Assembly (NCBI GenBank): GCA_002309235.1
Contig: DBXA01000187.1
Coordinates: forward strand, 20,117 to 34,686
Direction: 5' to 3'
Length of the DNA: 14,570 nucleotides
Source of the DNA: Christensenella sp. UBA1224
GTDB taxonomy: Bacteria; Bacillota; Clostridia; Christensenellales; Aristaeellaceae
Shown here piece after piece: positions 1-7,642 of this stretch. A program made the translations under genes and the position numbers. Each line of letters opens with the position of its first letter. Position 1 is the first letter of the stretch. Below the pieces are notes generated by a model. The model was not told where the DNA came from. It saw only the letters and a program-made list of their open reading frames with translations, and did not search any database.

Positions 1-1
1 G

Positions 2-1546
2 TTCGGCGTCGGCATCGGCGCGCTGGGCACGGCGATCATACAATCCTCAGGCGCAACGACTGTTATGACCATAGGTTTTGTCAATGCCGGCGTCATGTCA
101 CTTTCCCAGGCCGCTACGATCATCTACGGCGCAAACATCGGTACCACCATAACCGGGCAGATCGTGGCGCTTGGCATGTTCGGCTCCGGAAACATGATCT
201 CCACTTCCATCATATTCTCAAGCCTTGCGGGCGTCGGCGCTTTTATCCAGACCTTTTCAAAAAATGATCGCCGGAAGACGATCGGCGGCATCCTGACAGG
301 GTTCGGAATGCTTTTCGTCGGCCTGACACTTGTAACAGGCTCCATGAAAGGCCTTTCGGAGCTGGAAAGCATAAAGGCTTTCCTTGCGGGTATCCGGAAC
401 TACTTCCTGCTCGTATTCCTCGGCACTGCACTGACCGCGATCGTACAGAGCTCCGCCATGATAACATCGCTTGCCATCACCATGCTGGTCAGCGGCCTTA
501 TCACACTCGATCAGGGCATCTATATCACGATAGGCTCCAATATCGGTTCATGCATCGCAGCGATACTGGCAGGCCTTTCAGGCAATACGAACGCGAAGAG
601 AGCATCCCTTATCCATTTGTTCTTTAATATAGGCGGCGTCATACTCTTCATGATACTCGGCTATCTCCTGGAGCTGTTTTCAGGCCGCAGCCTTTCATTC
701 GGTCTCATCCTCGGAAGGCTCATGCCCGGAATACCGCAGACGCAGCTTGCCATGTTCCACACGATCTTCAATATAACGACCCTTCTGCTCATGCTCCCTC
801 TCACCGAATACCTTGTAGCGCTCGTCGGAAAGCTTATACCGGAAAAGAAAGAGGCGGAACAGCTTGTAAGCGTGTTCCACCCGAGGCTGTATTACATCGA
901 CGAGAATATGCTCGCCACACCGCCTATCGCCGTACGGCAGATAAAAAGCGAGATCGTGCACATGGCCGGTACCGCTATGAACAACTTCTCACTGTCTCTC
1001 AAGATCATCCGCACGCAGGATTACTCTGACATCGAGGAGTTCCGCAATAATGAGACACAGCTCAATTTCCAGAACGAAGAGCTTGTCCGTTTCATGGTAA
1101 AGCTGACCAATTCACGCCTCAGCGCAAAGGACAGAAGCTATCTTTCCACGGCATTTCATTCCGTTACGGATCTTGAACGCGTTGGGGATTACGCCGAAAA
1201 CATCATCGAATACGCGGATCACCTGAAGGCAAACGGCGACCATTTCTCGGATATGGCCGTCCAGGAGATAAATACCCTCGAAAAGCTCGTTTCCGATCTT
1301 CACCTGTATGTCGTCCAGACGTACGTGACCGGGGATGCCGATGCCTTCAGGAAAGCGAAAGAGATCGAAGAGGGCATCGATGATTTCACTGACGGCATGG
1401 CGCAGAACCATATAGACAGGATCAACCGGGGCATATGTACCGCCAATACCGGCGCGCAGTACCTGTCACTCTCTTCAGATGCCGAAAGGATAGCAGACCA
1501 CTTTTTCAATGTCGCCAGGGCTGTCGCCGAAGCGCGGAAGCTCTGA
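2..1546 (+). CDS. Na+/phosphate cotransporter family protein with C-terminal PhoU-like domain (5' partial)
   Basis: Predicted inner-membrane sodium-dependent phosphate (or other anion) transporter of the NptA/Na_Pi_cotrans family. The frame is open from base 2, so the start lies outside the window; 514 residues remain, and comparison with usual lengths of about 550-590 suggests some tens of residues are missing. Two copies of the family's QSS motif are visible, IIQSSGATTVMT at the very beginning and IVQSSAMITSLA about 120 residues later, marking the inverted-repeat transporter halves. Several hydrophobic segments follow up to LVALVGKLIPEKKE (about base 845). The last ~200 residues are hydrophilic and helical, with the pattern SVTDLERVGDYAENIIEYA typical of PhoU-like domains, which are thought to couple transport to phosphate status. 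The 3' end converges on the isomerase gene with 12 bases between stops. The family call is firm; the substrate is inferred. Confidence 0.93.
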   Translation, partial: FGVGIGALGTAIIQSSGATTVMTIGFVNAGVMSLSQAATIIYGANIGTTITGQIVALGMFGSGNMISTSIIFSSLAGVGAFIQTFSKNDRRKTIGGILTGFGMLFVGLTLVTGSMKGLSELESIKAFLAGIRNYFLLVFLGTALTAIVQSSAMITSLAITMLVSGLITLDQGIYITIGSNIGSCIAAILAGLSGNTNAKRASLIHLFFNIGGVILFMILGYLLELFSGRSLSFGLILGRLMPGIPQTQLAMFHTIFNITTLLLMLPLTEYLVALVGKLIPEKKEAEQLVSVFHPRLYYIDENMLATPPIAVRQIKSEIVHMAGTAMNNFSLSLKIIRTQDYSDIEEFRNNETQLNFQNEELVRFMVKLTNSRLSAKDRSYLSTAFHSVTDLERVGDYAENIIEYADHLKANGDHFSDMAVQEINTLEKLVSDLHLYVVQTYVTGDADAFRKAKEIEEGIDDFTDGMAQNHIDRINRGICTANTGAQYLSLSSDAERIADHFFNVARAVAEARKL

Positions 1547-1572
1547 TCTGTCACGGCATCATCTGAGCTTCC
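1536..1572. other. Inverted repeat spanning both stop codons of a convergent gene pair
   Basis: GGAAGCTCTGAT (1536-1547) and ATCTGAGCTTCC (1561-1572) are inverted copies with one mismatch and a 13-base loop. The repeat contains the TGA of the transporter gene and the last base of the opposing gene's stop. There is no T-run on either side, so it is not a textbook intrinsic terminator, but it could stop or protect both convergent transcripts. The role is inferred. Confidence 0.5.
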
Positions 1573-2317
1573 TGGCATAATCATAGCTTTCACGGACAGC
1601 ATCGAAGGGATCGCCTTCCCATACCTCCTGCTCGATGAAGCCGTACTTTACCTTCGTTTCAACGCAGGCGCGATACTCTTCCTGCCAGTTTTGATCGCCT
1701 TTTCCGAGCGGCGTAAGGCATATGGTTCCGTCAGGGAGCTTTTTATAGCTCTTGTAATGGACCAGATCGCAGCGGCCGGCATATTCTCTTACGATTTCAG
1801 GGCAGGAAAGGCCCGCTCGATTGATATGGCAGAAATCCGGTGTGATCTGTATCCTGTCGCCGGTCTCTTCCAGAAGCCTGAACACGGCGCACACTCTATC
1901 AACTTTTCTATAATCCGCACAAAGGGGATGAAAAGTCACACAAGCGCCGATCTTCCCCGCTTCTTCGTCTAATTGACGTAAAAGCCACGCAAAAAGGGAT
2001 ATCCCCTTCGTGCTCATGTTCTCTTCCGGTATGCCGCTTATGGTAAAGTATTCGGCATGCCAGAGTTTCATCTGCCGGAAGCAGCGCTCCATGTATTTCA
2101 GCGCATCTTCCGTTTTTTCCTGTATCCCTATGCATGTGAATCCGTTTTCCAAAAGCGCTTCTTTCACAGCCTCATCATCCACGCTCCTGTCTATCCATTG
2201 AAGCTGGAGTGTTTTAAAGCCTATCCTGCGCAGCCCGGCAAAAACATTCCTTACGCCGCCGATATCCGCGAGGAGCGGCTTGAGGCTTGAGATCTGATAT
2301 GCCCATTCCATCTGCAT
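1559..2317 (-). CDS. Sugar phosphate isomerase/epimerase-like TIM-barrel protein (AP-endonuclease 2 family)
   Basis: A 252-residue cytoplasmic protein with the xylose-isomerase-like TIM-barrel pattern. Recognisable strands and likely metal or substrate residues come in the family's order: TFHPLCADY (H130), ITPDFCHINRAG (D161, H164), LVHYKSYK (H187), PLGKGDQNW, and IEQE (residues 228-231). The family includes epimerases, isomerases and some lyases acting on (keto)sugars; the exact reaction cannot be read here. The ATG at 2317 is chosen because AAAGGA (2324-2329 on the complement) sits six bases before it. An in-frame ATG at 2371 overlaps the upstream stop but would add an 18-residue tail encoded through a hairpin, with no similarity to the fold. 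It is the second gene behind the GH29 fucosidase, 50 bases downstream, so it likely handles a sugar released by that enzyme or a related one. Family call good, function open. Confidence 0.8.
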   Translation of the reverse strand: MQMEWAYQISSLKPLLADIGGVRNVFAGLRRIGFKTLQLQWIDRSVDDEAVKEALLENGFTCIGIQEKTEDALKYMERCFRQMKLWHAEYFTISGIPEENMSTKGISLFAWLLRQLDEEAGKIGACVTFHPLCADYRKVDRVCAVFRLLEETGDRIQITPDFCHINRAGLSCPEIVREYAGRCDLVHYKSYKKLPDGTICLTPLGKGDQNWQEEYRACVETKVKYGFIEQEVWEGDPFDAVRESYDYARKLR

Positions 2318-2335
2318 CAACTGTCCTTTTGCAGC

Positions 2336-2362
2336 GGATCCGCCGAAAAAAACGGCGGATCC
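2336..2362 (-). other. Perfect intercistronic stem-loop in the fucosidase-isomerase operon
   Basis: GGATCCGCCG (2336-2345) and CGGCGGATCC (2353-2362) form a perfect 10-bp stem with a loop of seven A on the plus strand (seven U in the minus-strand mRNA). It starts five bases after the fucosidase stop and ends six bases before the AAAGGA ribosome binding site of the isomerase. The T-run is in the loop rather than after the stem, so it is unlikely to be a standard terminator. It may stabilise the upstream message or set the expression ratio of the two genes. Confidence 0.7.
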
Positions 2363-2367
2363 ATATA

Positions 2368-3684
2368 TCATTTCAGGAAAAGCTCAACGACCGGTACGAG
2401 AACATCCGGTTTCACAGGCGGAAGCTTGAGGATCAGCGTGCTTTGTTCCTCAAGAGCGCCCTCGCTGAAGTGATCGACCTTTCCTTCTTCAAAGAGGATC
2501 TCGCTTCCGTCGTGCAGGAACTGCGCGTAATCGACTTTTCCCGCAAGTCCTTTCAGATACAGGTGGATAAAGGGATAAGCGAATATATGGATGTACAGTC
2601 TCTTTCCATCCGCGGATTGCGTCAGACGGCAATCCGCCGGCGCTTCTATACCCGGCTCCGCCATTGTGCAGCCGTATATGGAGCGCGCGTTTCCGTGCAT
2701 CCAGTCCGCATAGACCTTCAGGGCATCCTGTGCACGTTTGTCAAACTCTCCGCGGGATGTCGGCCCGACGTTCATGAGCAGGTTTCCGCCGATGGATACG
2801 GTATTCACGAGCATGCGGATCAGCATTTCCGGGCTTTTCCAGGTGGTTTCGTCACGATAATAGCCCCATGAGCCGGAGAAGGTCTGACAGGCTTCCCAAG
2901 TGACGAGCTCACCTGTTTCCTTATGCCGGATCCAGGATACCGGCTGATACTGTTCCGGGGTCCAAAGATCCTGTTCGATCTCCGTACGATTATCGATGAT
3001 GATATCCGGATGGAGCCTTCTCGCGGTAGCGATCAGCTCTTCCGCCTCCCAATCATCCTTGCCCTTTCCTTTCATCCATTCCTTGCCGGGTATGGGCTCG
3101 CTTTTGCTATATGAGAAATCAAACCACAGGATATCGATCTTTCCGTAATTCGTGAGCAGCTCCGTTACCTGATCGCGCATATATTTCGCATATCTGCGCA
3201 TATCCCGGCCCTTGTTAAGCTCCAGTGCATTATCGTCATATCTCCTGGGGTGCAGCATATCGATCGGGAAATCCGGGTGATGCCAGTCGATCAGTGAATA
3301 ATAGAAGCCTACTTTAAGGCCTTCCGCCCGGAAAGCATCGACAAATTCACGCACAAGGTCCCTTCCGGCAGGCGTATTGGTGCACTTGTAATCCGTATAC
3401 TGTGAATCGAACATGCAGAAGCCTTCATGGTGTTTGGATGTGAGCACCGCGTATTTCATGCCCGCTTCCTTCGCACGGCGGGCCCATTCTCTCGCGTTGT
3501 ACAGGTCCGGGTCAAAATACCTGAAGTATTTGTCATATTTCTCTTCTGTAATGCATTCGCGGTTCTTGATCCATTCGTGTCTCGCGGGCATTGAATACAG
3601 TCCCCAATGAATGAACATGCCGAACCTGTCCATACGGAACCATTCCGTATCACCCGGCGTTTTCCTTGTGGTATAGCTTGACAT
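2368..3684 (-). CDS. GH29 alpha-L-fucosidase, cytoplasmic
   Basis: Predicted retaining alpha-L-fucosidase removing terminal fucose from oligosaccharides. The 438-residue protein has the GH29 catalytic barrel: FGMFIHWGLYS near residues 21-31, SKHHEGFCMFDS (H85, H86), GFYYSLIDWHHPDF (residues 126-139), and LWFDF with D189 at the position of the family's aspartate nucleophile. WEACQTFSGSWGYYRDE (residues 263-279) matches the conserved late barrel segment; the acid/base residue varies within GH29 and I cannot assign it. There is no signal peptide and no room for extra carbohydrate-binding domains beyond a small C-terminal beta domain, so it should act on imported sugars. The ATG at 3684 has GGGAGGG six bases upstream. 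It heads a minus-strand operon with the isomerase and has a candidate promoter at 3714-3742. The family call is firm; linkage preference is unknown. Confidence 0.93.
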   Translation of the reverse strand: MSSYTTRKTPGDTEWFRMDRFGMFIHWGLYSMPARHEWIKNRECITEEKYDKYFRYFDPDLYNAREWARRAKEAGMKYAVLTSKHHEGFCMFDSQYTDYKCTNTPAGRDLVREFVDAFRAEGLKVGFYYSLIDWHHPDFPIDMLHPRRYDDNALELNKGRDMRRYAKYMRDQVTELLTNYGKIDILWFDFSYSKSEPIPGKEWMKGKGKDDWEAEELIATARRLHPDIIIDNRTEIEQDLWTPEQYQPVSWIRHKETGELVTWEACQTFSGSWGYYRDETTWKSPEMLIRMLVNTVSIGGNLLMNVGPTSRGEFDKRAQDALKVYADWMHGNARSIYGCTMAEPGIEAPADCRLTQSADGKRLYIHIFAYPFIHLYLKGLAGKVDYAQFLHDGSEILFEEGKVDHFSEGALEEQSTLILKLPPVKPDVLVPVVELFLK

Positions 3685-3713
3685 AGAGATCCCTCCCTTG
3701 TTTTCATGTTTTT

Positions 3714-3742
3714 AGTATATCCCAATTGCGTCTGTTTATCTA
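3714..3742 (-). promoter_or_regulatory. Candidate sigma-A promoter of the fucosidase operon
   Basis: On the minus strand, TAGATA (3742-3737, 4 of 6 matches to TTGACA) and TATACT (3719-3714, 5 of 6 matches to TATAAT) are separated by 17 bases, about 30 bases upstream of the fucosidase start. The opposite gene at 3826 has a possible -10 (TATGAT, 3794-3799) but no good -35 that I can see. Confidence 0.5.
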
Positions 3743-3825
3743 CCGTCTCGTGATATTTTGTTCAGGATACACACAGGCGTAACAGTGAGAGATTATGATA
3801 CCATTGTCATCATGGAGGTGAAAAT

Positions 3826-5016
3826 ATGCCGGAACTCCTTTCCCCAGCCGGTGATATGAAATGTCTCAGGACCGCGTTCCACTTCGGCGCGGACGCTGCT
3901 TATATAGGAGGCCCAGCCTTTCAGCTCAGAGCCGCCAAGGCAGGCTTCAGCAGGGATGAGGTCACCGAAGCCGCAGCGTATGCCCATGACAGGGGCAGGA
4001 AACTTTATGTCGCAGTGAACGCGTTTGCACAGGAAGAGGATCTGAAATACATCGGAGAATATGCACGATTCCTGTCAGATGCAGGTGTGGATGCCGTTAT
4101 CGTGTCGGATCTCGGCGTGCTGTCCATCATCAGGCGCAGTGCGCCGGGGCTTGAGATCCATATCAGCACGCAGGCAAATACGATCAATTCCGAAGCCGTG
4201 CGTGTCCTCTCCGGCCTTGGTGCCAGCCGTATCATACTCGGACGTGAATGCACTCTGGACGATATCCGCTCGATCAGACAGAATACTCCTCCTCACATCA
4301 AAATAGAATGCTTCATCCACGGCGCCATGTGCATGGCATACTCCGGAAGATGCATTCTCAGTTCCTACCTTGCCGCAAGGAGCGCCAATAAAGGCGGATG
4401 CACGCAGCCCTGCCGCTGGAACTACGTTTTGGAGGAAGAAACGCGGCCCGGCATGTACCTGCCCATCGAGGAGAGCGAAAGAGGGACAGCGATCCTCTCC
4501 TCCCACGACCTGTGCTGTATCGATTTTCTGGACGAATTGAAGGATGCAGGCGTCGATTCCCTGAAGATCGAAGGACGGATGAAGAGCGAATACTATATCG
4601 CAGCCGTGGTAAACGCTTACAGGAAGCGCCTTGACGGCGGCATAAGCCTTGAGGACGCCAGGAGAGAACTTGACAGTATCACACACAGGCCCTATTCGAC
4701 CGGCTTTTACTTCTCAGAGCTCAAGTACGGCCACGACAACAGGGGCGAATACATATCTGACTGTATCTTTGCAGGCGTCGCGCTGTCTAACAGCGGTTCA
4801 AATACCATGATCGAACAGCGCGGCAATTTCCGCAAGGGGGATACGCTCGAAGTCCTCACACCGGACAGACCGGTCTACTCTATAACGGTAGAGGAGCTGT
4901 ATGACGAAGCCGGTGAGGCGGTCGGATCTGCCAACCGCTCCGGGCACGTTTATACGATAGGAAATACAGTGGAACCCATGTCCATACTGCGGCTGCGTAC
5001 GAAAGCAGAGGGATGA
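3826..5016 (+). CDS. Peptidase U32 family protein, TrhP-like (probable tRNA 5-hydroxyuridine synthesis)
   Basis: A 396-residue U32-family protein. It opens with MPELLSPAGDMKCLRTAFHF and GADAAYIGG, the family's TIM-barrel start. It contains the U32 signature E161-x-F-x2-G-A-x-C169-x4-G-x-C176-x-x-S, followed by GGCTQPCRW (C192, C196); these four cysteines correspond to the iron-sulfur ligands proposed for this family. Although historically called collagenase-like peptidases, characterised members are RNA hydroxylation factors: TrhP (YegQ; YrrN/YrrO in Bacillus) for ho5U34 in tRNA and RlhA for C2501 of 23S rRNA. Its size, and a second U32 gene three bases downstream, resemble the Bacillus pair, so a translation role is more likely than proteolysis. 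The ATG has GGAGGTG five bases upstream. It is divergent from the fucosidase with a 141-base gap. Family certain, substrate inferred. Confidence 0.88.
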   Translation: MPELLSPAGDMKCLRTAFHFGADAAYIGGPAFQLRAAKAGFSRDEVTEAAAYAHDRGRKLYVAVNAFAQEEDLKYIGEYARFLSDAGVDAVIVSDLGVLSIIRRSAPGLEIHISTQANTINSEAVRVLSGLGASRIILGRECTLDDIRSIRQNTPPHIKIECFIHGAMCMAYSGRCILSSYLAARSANKGGCTQPCRWNYVLEEETRPGMYLPIEESERGTAILSSHDLCCIDFLDELKDAGVDSLKIEGRMKSEYYIAAVVNAYRKRLDGGISLEDARRELDSITHRPYSTGFYFSELKYGHDNRGEYISDCIFAGVALSNSGSNTMIEQRGNFRKGDTLEVLTPDRPVYSITVEELYDEAGEAVGSANRSGHVYTIGNTVEPMSILRLRTKAEG

Positions 5017-5019
5017 AAA

Positions 5020-7065
5020 ATGAGCAGGATCGAAATACTGGCGCCGGTTGGCGGTGCCCAACAGCTTGAGGCTGCCGTTCGCTGCGGCGCGGATGCCGTA
5101 TATCTGGGCGGAAAGGGCTTCAATGCCAGGCGCAACGCCGAAAACTTCAGCGAATTATCCCTTGCCGAGGCAGTTAAGTATTGCCATGCCCGCAATGTAC
5201 GGGTACATGTCACGGTCAATACCCTTATATTGGATGAAGAGCTGGAAGCCCTTGAACAGGAGATCCGTTCCGTTGCACAGAGCGGCGCGGATGCTGCCAT
5301 CATACAGGACCTGACCGTCATGCGGCTGTTCAAAGAAAAGTGCCCGTCTGTGGAAAGGCATGCTTCTACGCAGGCAGTCGTGCACAACAGCGACGGAGCA
5401 AAGCTTATGCGCAATCTCGGTTTCACACGCGTCGTCCTCGCACGTGAGCTGAGCCTGAAGGAGATCGAAAAGATCATCTCTAAAGTGAACGATATCGAAT
5501 ATGAGACCTTTGTGCACGGTGCGCTGTGCACTGCCCTGTCCGGAGCCTGCTATCTTTCCGCGATGCTCGGCGGAAGGAGCGGGAACCGCGGCCTTTGCGC
5601 CCAGCCCTGCAGGCTTGATTTCAAGTGTTCCGGATGCTCCTATGCCCTCTCCCTCAAGGACATGTCCTATATCGACCATATCCATGCGCTTAAACAATGC
5701 GGTGTAACTTCATTCAAAATTGAAGGACGAATGAAACGACCCGAATACGTAGCCGCAGCCGTAACTGCCTGCAGAAACGCTGTCGAGGGCAAACCATATG
5801 ACGCGGAAATGCTGAAGAACGTATTCTCCCGCAGCGGATTCACGCAGGGTTACCTGCTTGACAAGCGCGGCCCGGAAATGCAGGGCATCCGCACAAAGGA
5901 CGATGCGGACGCAGCTTCGGAGGTTTACGGCCGCATCAGGGCACTATACAGGAACGAGAGACAGTCCGTACCTGTAGACCTGAAGCTGGAAGTCCGGGAA
6001 GGAAAGCCCATGGTATTTACGGCAAAATGCGAAAATCTTTATGCAGTTGTCACCGGTGATATACCGGAAAAGGCGGAAAGGGCGCCTGTTGCCGGAGATA
6101 CGCTTGCAGACAGCTGCAGAAAGACCGGCGGAACGCCCTTTATAGCAAGAAATGTCGATATCGGACTCGATGACGGCCTTTCCGCGGCCAGCGCCAAGAT
6201 CAATGCCATGCGCAGAGAAGCGCTTTCAAAGCTCCTTGAAGAGCGTTCTGCCATAAGACCGCATATCTGGAATGATACGTGGAAGCTTCCTGAACATGGA
6301 GCACATTTCTCCCAGGCGCCGTCTCTTCGCGCCAGATTTGAGACAGCTGAACAGATACCGGAGATAAATGATCTCGAATATATCTATGTGCCTATCGAAA
6401 AAGTGATACGCCGCCCCGAGCTCATAGATATTTACGGCGATAAACTGATAGCCGAGCTTCCGCACGCGCTTTTCCCTGCGGATGAAGACGATCTTGAGAG
6501 AAAACTGGAGAATATCATACCGAGAGGCCTGCACTTTGTATCCTGCGATAATGTGTACGGGATCGTTCTTGCAAAAAGACTGGGCCTCAAGATCTTCGGA
6601 GGCTTCGGGCTGAACATCACCAATACAAACGCTCTTGATGAATACAAAGCTCTCGGCCTTGAGGATGCCGTCGTCTCTTTCGAATTGAACGAAGCGAACA
6701 TACGCTTTCTCGGTTCAGACTTGAAACGAGGCGCGATCGTTTATGGAAGGCTTCCGCTCATGAGACTGCGCCGCTGCCCCAACAAGAGAAAAAACGGCTG
6801 CGGGGATTGCCGCGGCTATGGTGAGCTCGAAGACAGGATGGGGGTTGCTTTTCCCTTGCTGTGCCACGAAAAGCGATATACGACAGTGCTGAATTCCGTT
6901 CCCCTGTGGACAGCGGACAAACCTTTGCGCAATATCGATTTCGGCATTTTGTATTTTACAGTTGAGACCGCCCGGGAGGTCAAAGAGATCATCCGTGCCC
7001 ATGTCGCAGGAGAGAAGGCACCCTTCCCCCATACCTATGGCCTGTACGGAAGAAAGCTTCTGTAG
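5020..7065 (+). CDS. Peptidase U32 family protein with C-terminal DUF3656-type region (RlhA-like)
   Basis: A 681-residue partner of the preceding gene, starting three bases after its stop; AGAGGGATGA, which includes that stop, serves as ribosome binding site, so translation is probably coupled. The N-terminal barrel (IEILAPVGG, GADAVYLGGKGF) carries the U32 signature, E162 to S180, with C170 and C177, then GLCAQPCRLD (C193, C197). SFKIEGRMKRPEYVA is another conserved family block. The long C-terminal part ends with RRCPNKRKNGCGDC (C586, C594, C597) and FPLLCHEKRY (C615), a second four-cysteine set that could bind zinc or an iron-sulfur cluster. By length and domain order it resembles RlhA-type proteins, which hydroxylate 23S rRNA, and the long clostridial U32 proteins. 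The cofactor and target are inferred. The 3' end meets the ybaK gene tail to tail with one base between stops. Confidence 0.87.
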   Translation: MSRIEILAPVGGAQQLEAAVRCGADAVYLGGKGFNARRNAENFSELSLAEAVKYCHARNVRVHVTVNTLILDEELEALEQEIRSVAQSGADAAIIQDLTVMRLFKEKCPSVERHASTQAVVHNSDGAKLMRNLGFTRVVLARELSLKEIEKIISKVNDIEYETFVHGALCTALSGACYLSAMLGGRSGNRGLCAQPCRLDFKCSGCSYALSLKDMSYIDHIHALKQCGVTSFKIEGRMKRPEYVAAAVTACRNAVEGKPYDAEMLKNVFSRSGFTQGYLLDKRGPEMQGIRTKDDADAASEVYGRIRALYRNERQSVPVDLKLEVREGKPMVFTAKCENLYAVVTGDIPEKAERAPVAGDTLADSCRKTGGTPFIARNVDIGLDDGLSAASAKINAMRREALSKLLEERSAIRPHIWNDTWKLPEHGAHFSQAPSLRARFETAEQIPEINDLEYIYVPIEKVIRRPELIDIYGDKLIAELPHALFPADEDDLERKLENIIPRGLHFVSCDNVYGIVLAKRLGLKIFGGFGLNITNTNALDEYKALGLEDAVVSFELNEANIRFLGSDLKRGAIVYGRLPLMRLRRCPNKRKNGCGDCRGYGELEDRMGVAFPLLCHEKRYTTVLNSVPLWTADKPLRNIDFGILYFTVETAREVKEIIRAHVAGEKAPFPHTYGLYGRKLL

Positions 7066-7076
7066 CTTAATCCGTA
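7045..7076. other. Inverted repeat spanning both stop codons at the U32/ybaK convergence
   Basis: An outer pair TACGGA (7045-7050) / TCCGTA (7071-7076) and an inner pair AAGCT (7054-7058) / AGCTT (7064-7068) nest with a small internal loop and a five-base apex. The TAG of the U32 gene and the TAA of the opposing ybaK both lie in it. No T-run follows on either strand. Its position suggests a shared transcript end or a barrier to readthrough; that role is inferred. Confidence 0.45.
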
Positions 7077-7537
7077 AGAGCCGCGTATGGCGCAGAAACA
7101 AACTCTGACAGCGCATCCGGCGAAATGATGAGCTGAAGCCCCCGCATACCGGCTGAGACCGATATCTCCTCAAAGAGCTGAGCAGTCTCATCTATGTATG
7201 TGGGGAATTTCTTTTTCATCCCTACAGGAGAACAGCCGCCTCTCACATAACCTGTAAGAGGTGTCAGCTCCTTCAGCGGCAGCATCTGAACGGACTTCTG
7301 CCCCGCTGCTTTTGCGGCTTTTTTCAGATCCAGTTCCGTATTGACCGGTATGATAAAAACGAAGTATTCCTTTTTCCCGTTCGTTGTGACAAGTGTTTTA
7401 AACACCTGCTCATTGGGCATGCCGATGGAAGACGCTACATGTTTTCCATCAAAATCATCTTCGACCACCTGATACTCCGCAGTCCTGAAAGGGATGCCCG
7501 CTGTTTTTACCAGGCGAAGCGCGTTCGTGACCGTCAT
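7067..7537 (-). CDS. ybaK: Cys-tRNA(Pro)/Cys-tRNA(Cys) deacylase, YbaK/EbsC family
   Basis: Trans-acting editing enzyme that hydrolyses cysteine mischarged on tRNA(Pro) by prolyl-tRNA synthetase; cytoplasmic. At 156 residues it is the usual size for a stand-alone YbaK. Visible family features are an N-terminal TNALRLVKTAGIPF, QVFKTLV with K47 at the position of the essential lysine, the loop YVRGGCSPVGMKKKFPTYID, and RGLQLIISPDAL near the C-terminus. The start is either ATG at 7537 or the adjacent in-frame GTG at 7540; GGAG at 7547-7550 (complement) suits both, and ATG is preferred by codon. It has its own candidate promoter at 7601-7629 and is divergent from the GH35 gene. The enzyme family is clear; the symbol follows the E. 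coli name. Confidence 0.93.
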   Translation of the reverse strand: MTVTNALRLVKTAGIPFRTAEYQVVEDDFDGKHVASSIGMPNEQVFKTLVTTNGKKEYFVFIIPVNTELDLKKAAKAAGQKSVQMLPLKELTPLTGYVRGGCSPVGMKKKFPTYIDETAQLFEEISVSAGMRGLQLIISPDALSEFVSAPYAALTD

Positions 7538-7600
7538 CACACATCACTCCATACCGTTATGTTTATGACCGTATTGCAAAAGGAAAACGATTGTGGTAAA

Positions 7601-7629
7601 AGTATACTATAAAAACGCCATGGAATCAA
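7601..7629 (-). promoter_or_regulatory. Candidate ybaK promoter with a palindromic AGTATACT -10
   Basis: On the minus strand, TTGATT (7629-7624) and TATACT (7606-7601) are 17 bases apart. The -10 is part of the perfect palindrome AGTATACT (7601-7608), which also reads TATACT on the plus strand toward the GH35 gene. On that strand no good -35 is correctly placed; TTGCAA at 7574-7579 is 23 bases away. So the minus-strand promoter is the better supported one. Confidence 0.5.
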
Positions 7630-7642
7630 AGGAGGTATAGAC

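Noticed and set aside
2287..2871. 194-codon open frame on the plus strand inside the fucosidase/isomerase region
   Set aside because: It is antisense to a clear GH29 gene, has arginine-rich low-complexity composition and no recognisable domain; a shadow of the real gene.
4075..4686. 203-codon minus-strand frame within the first U32 gene
   Set aside because: It lies entirely opposite the U32 signature region and shows no domain; the U32 frame is unambiguous.
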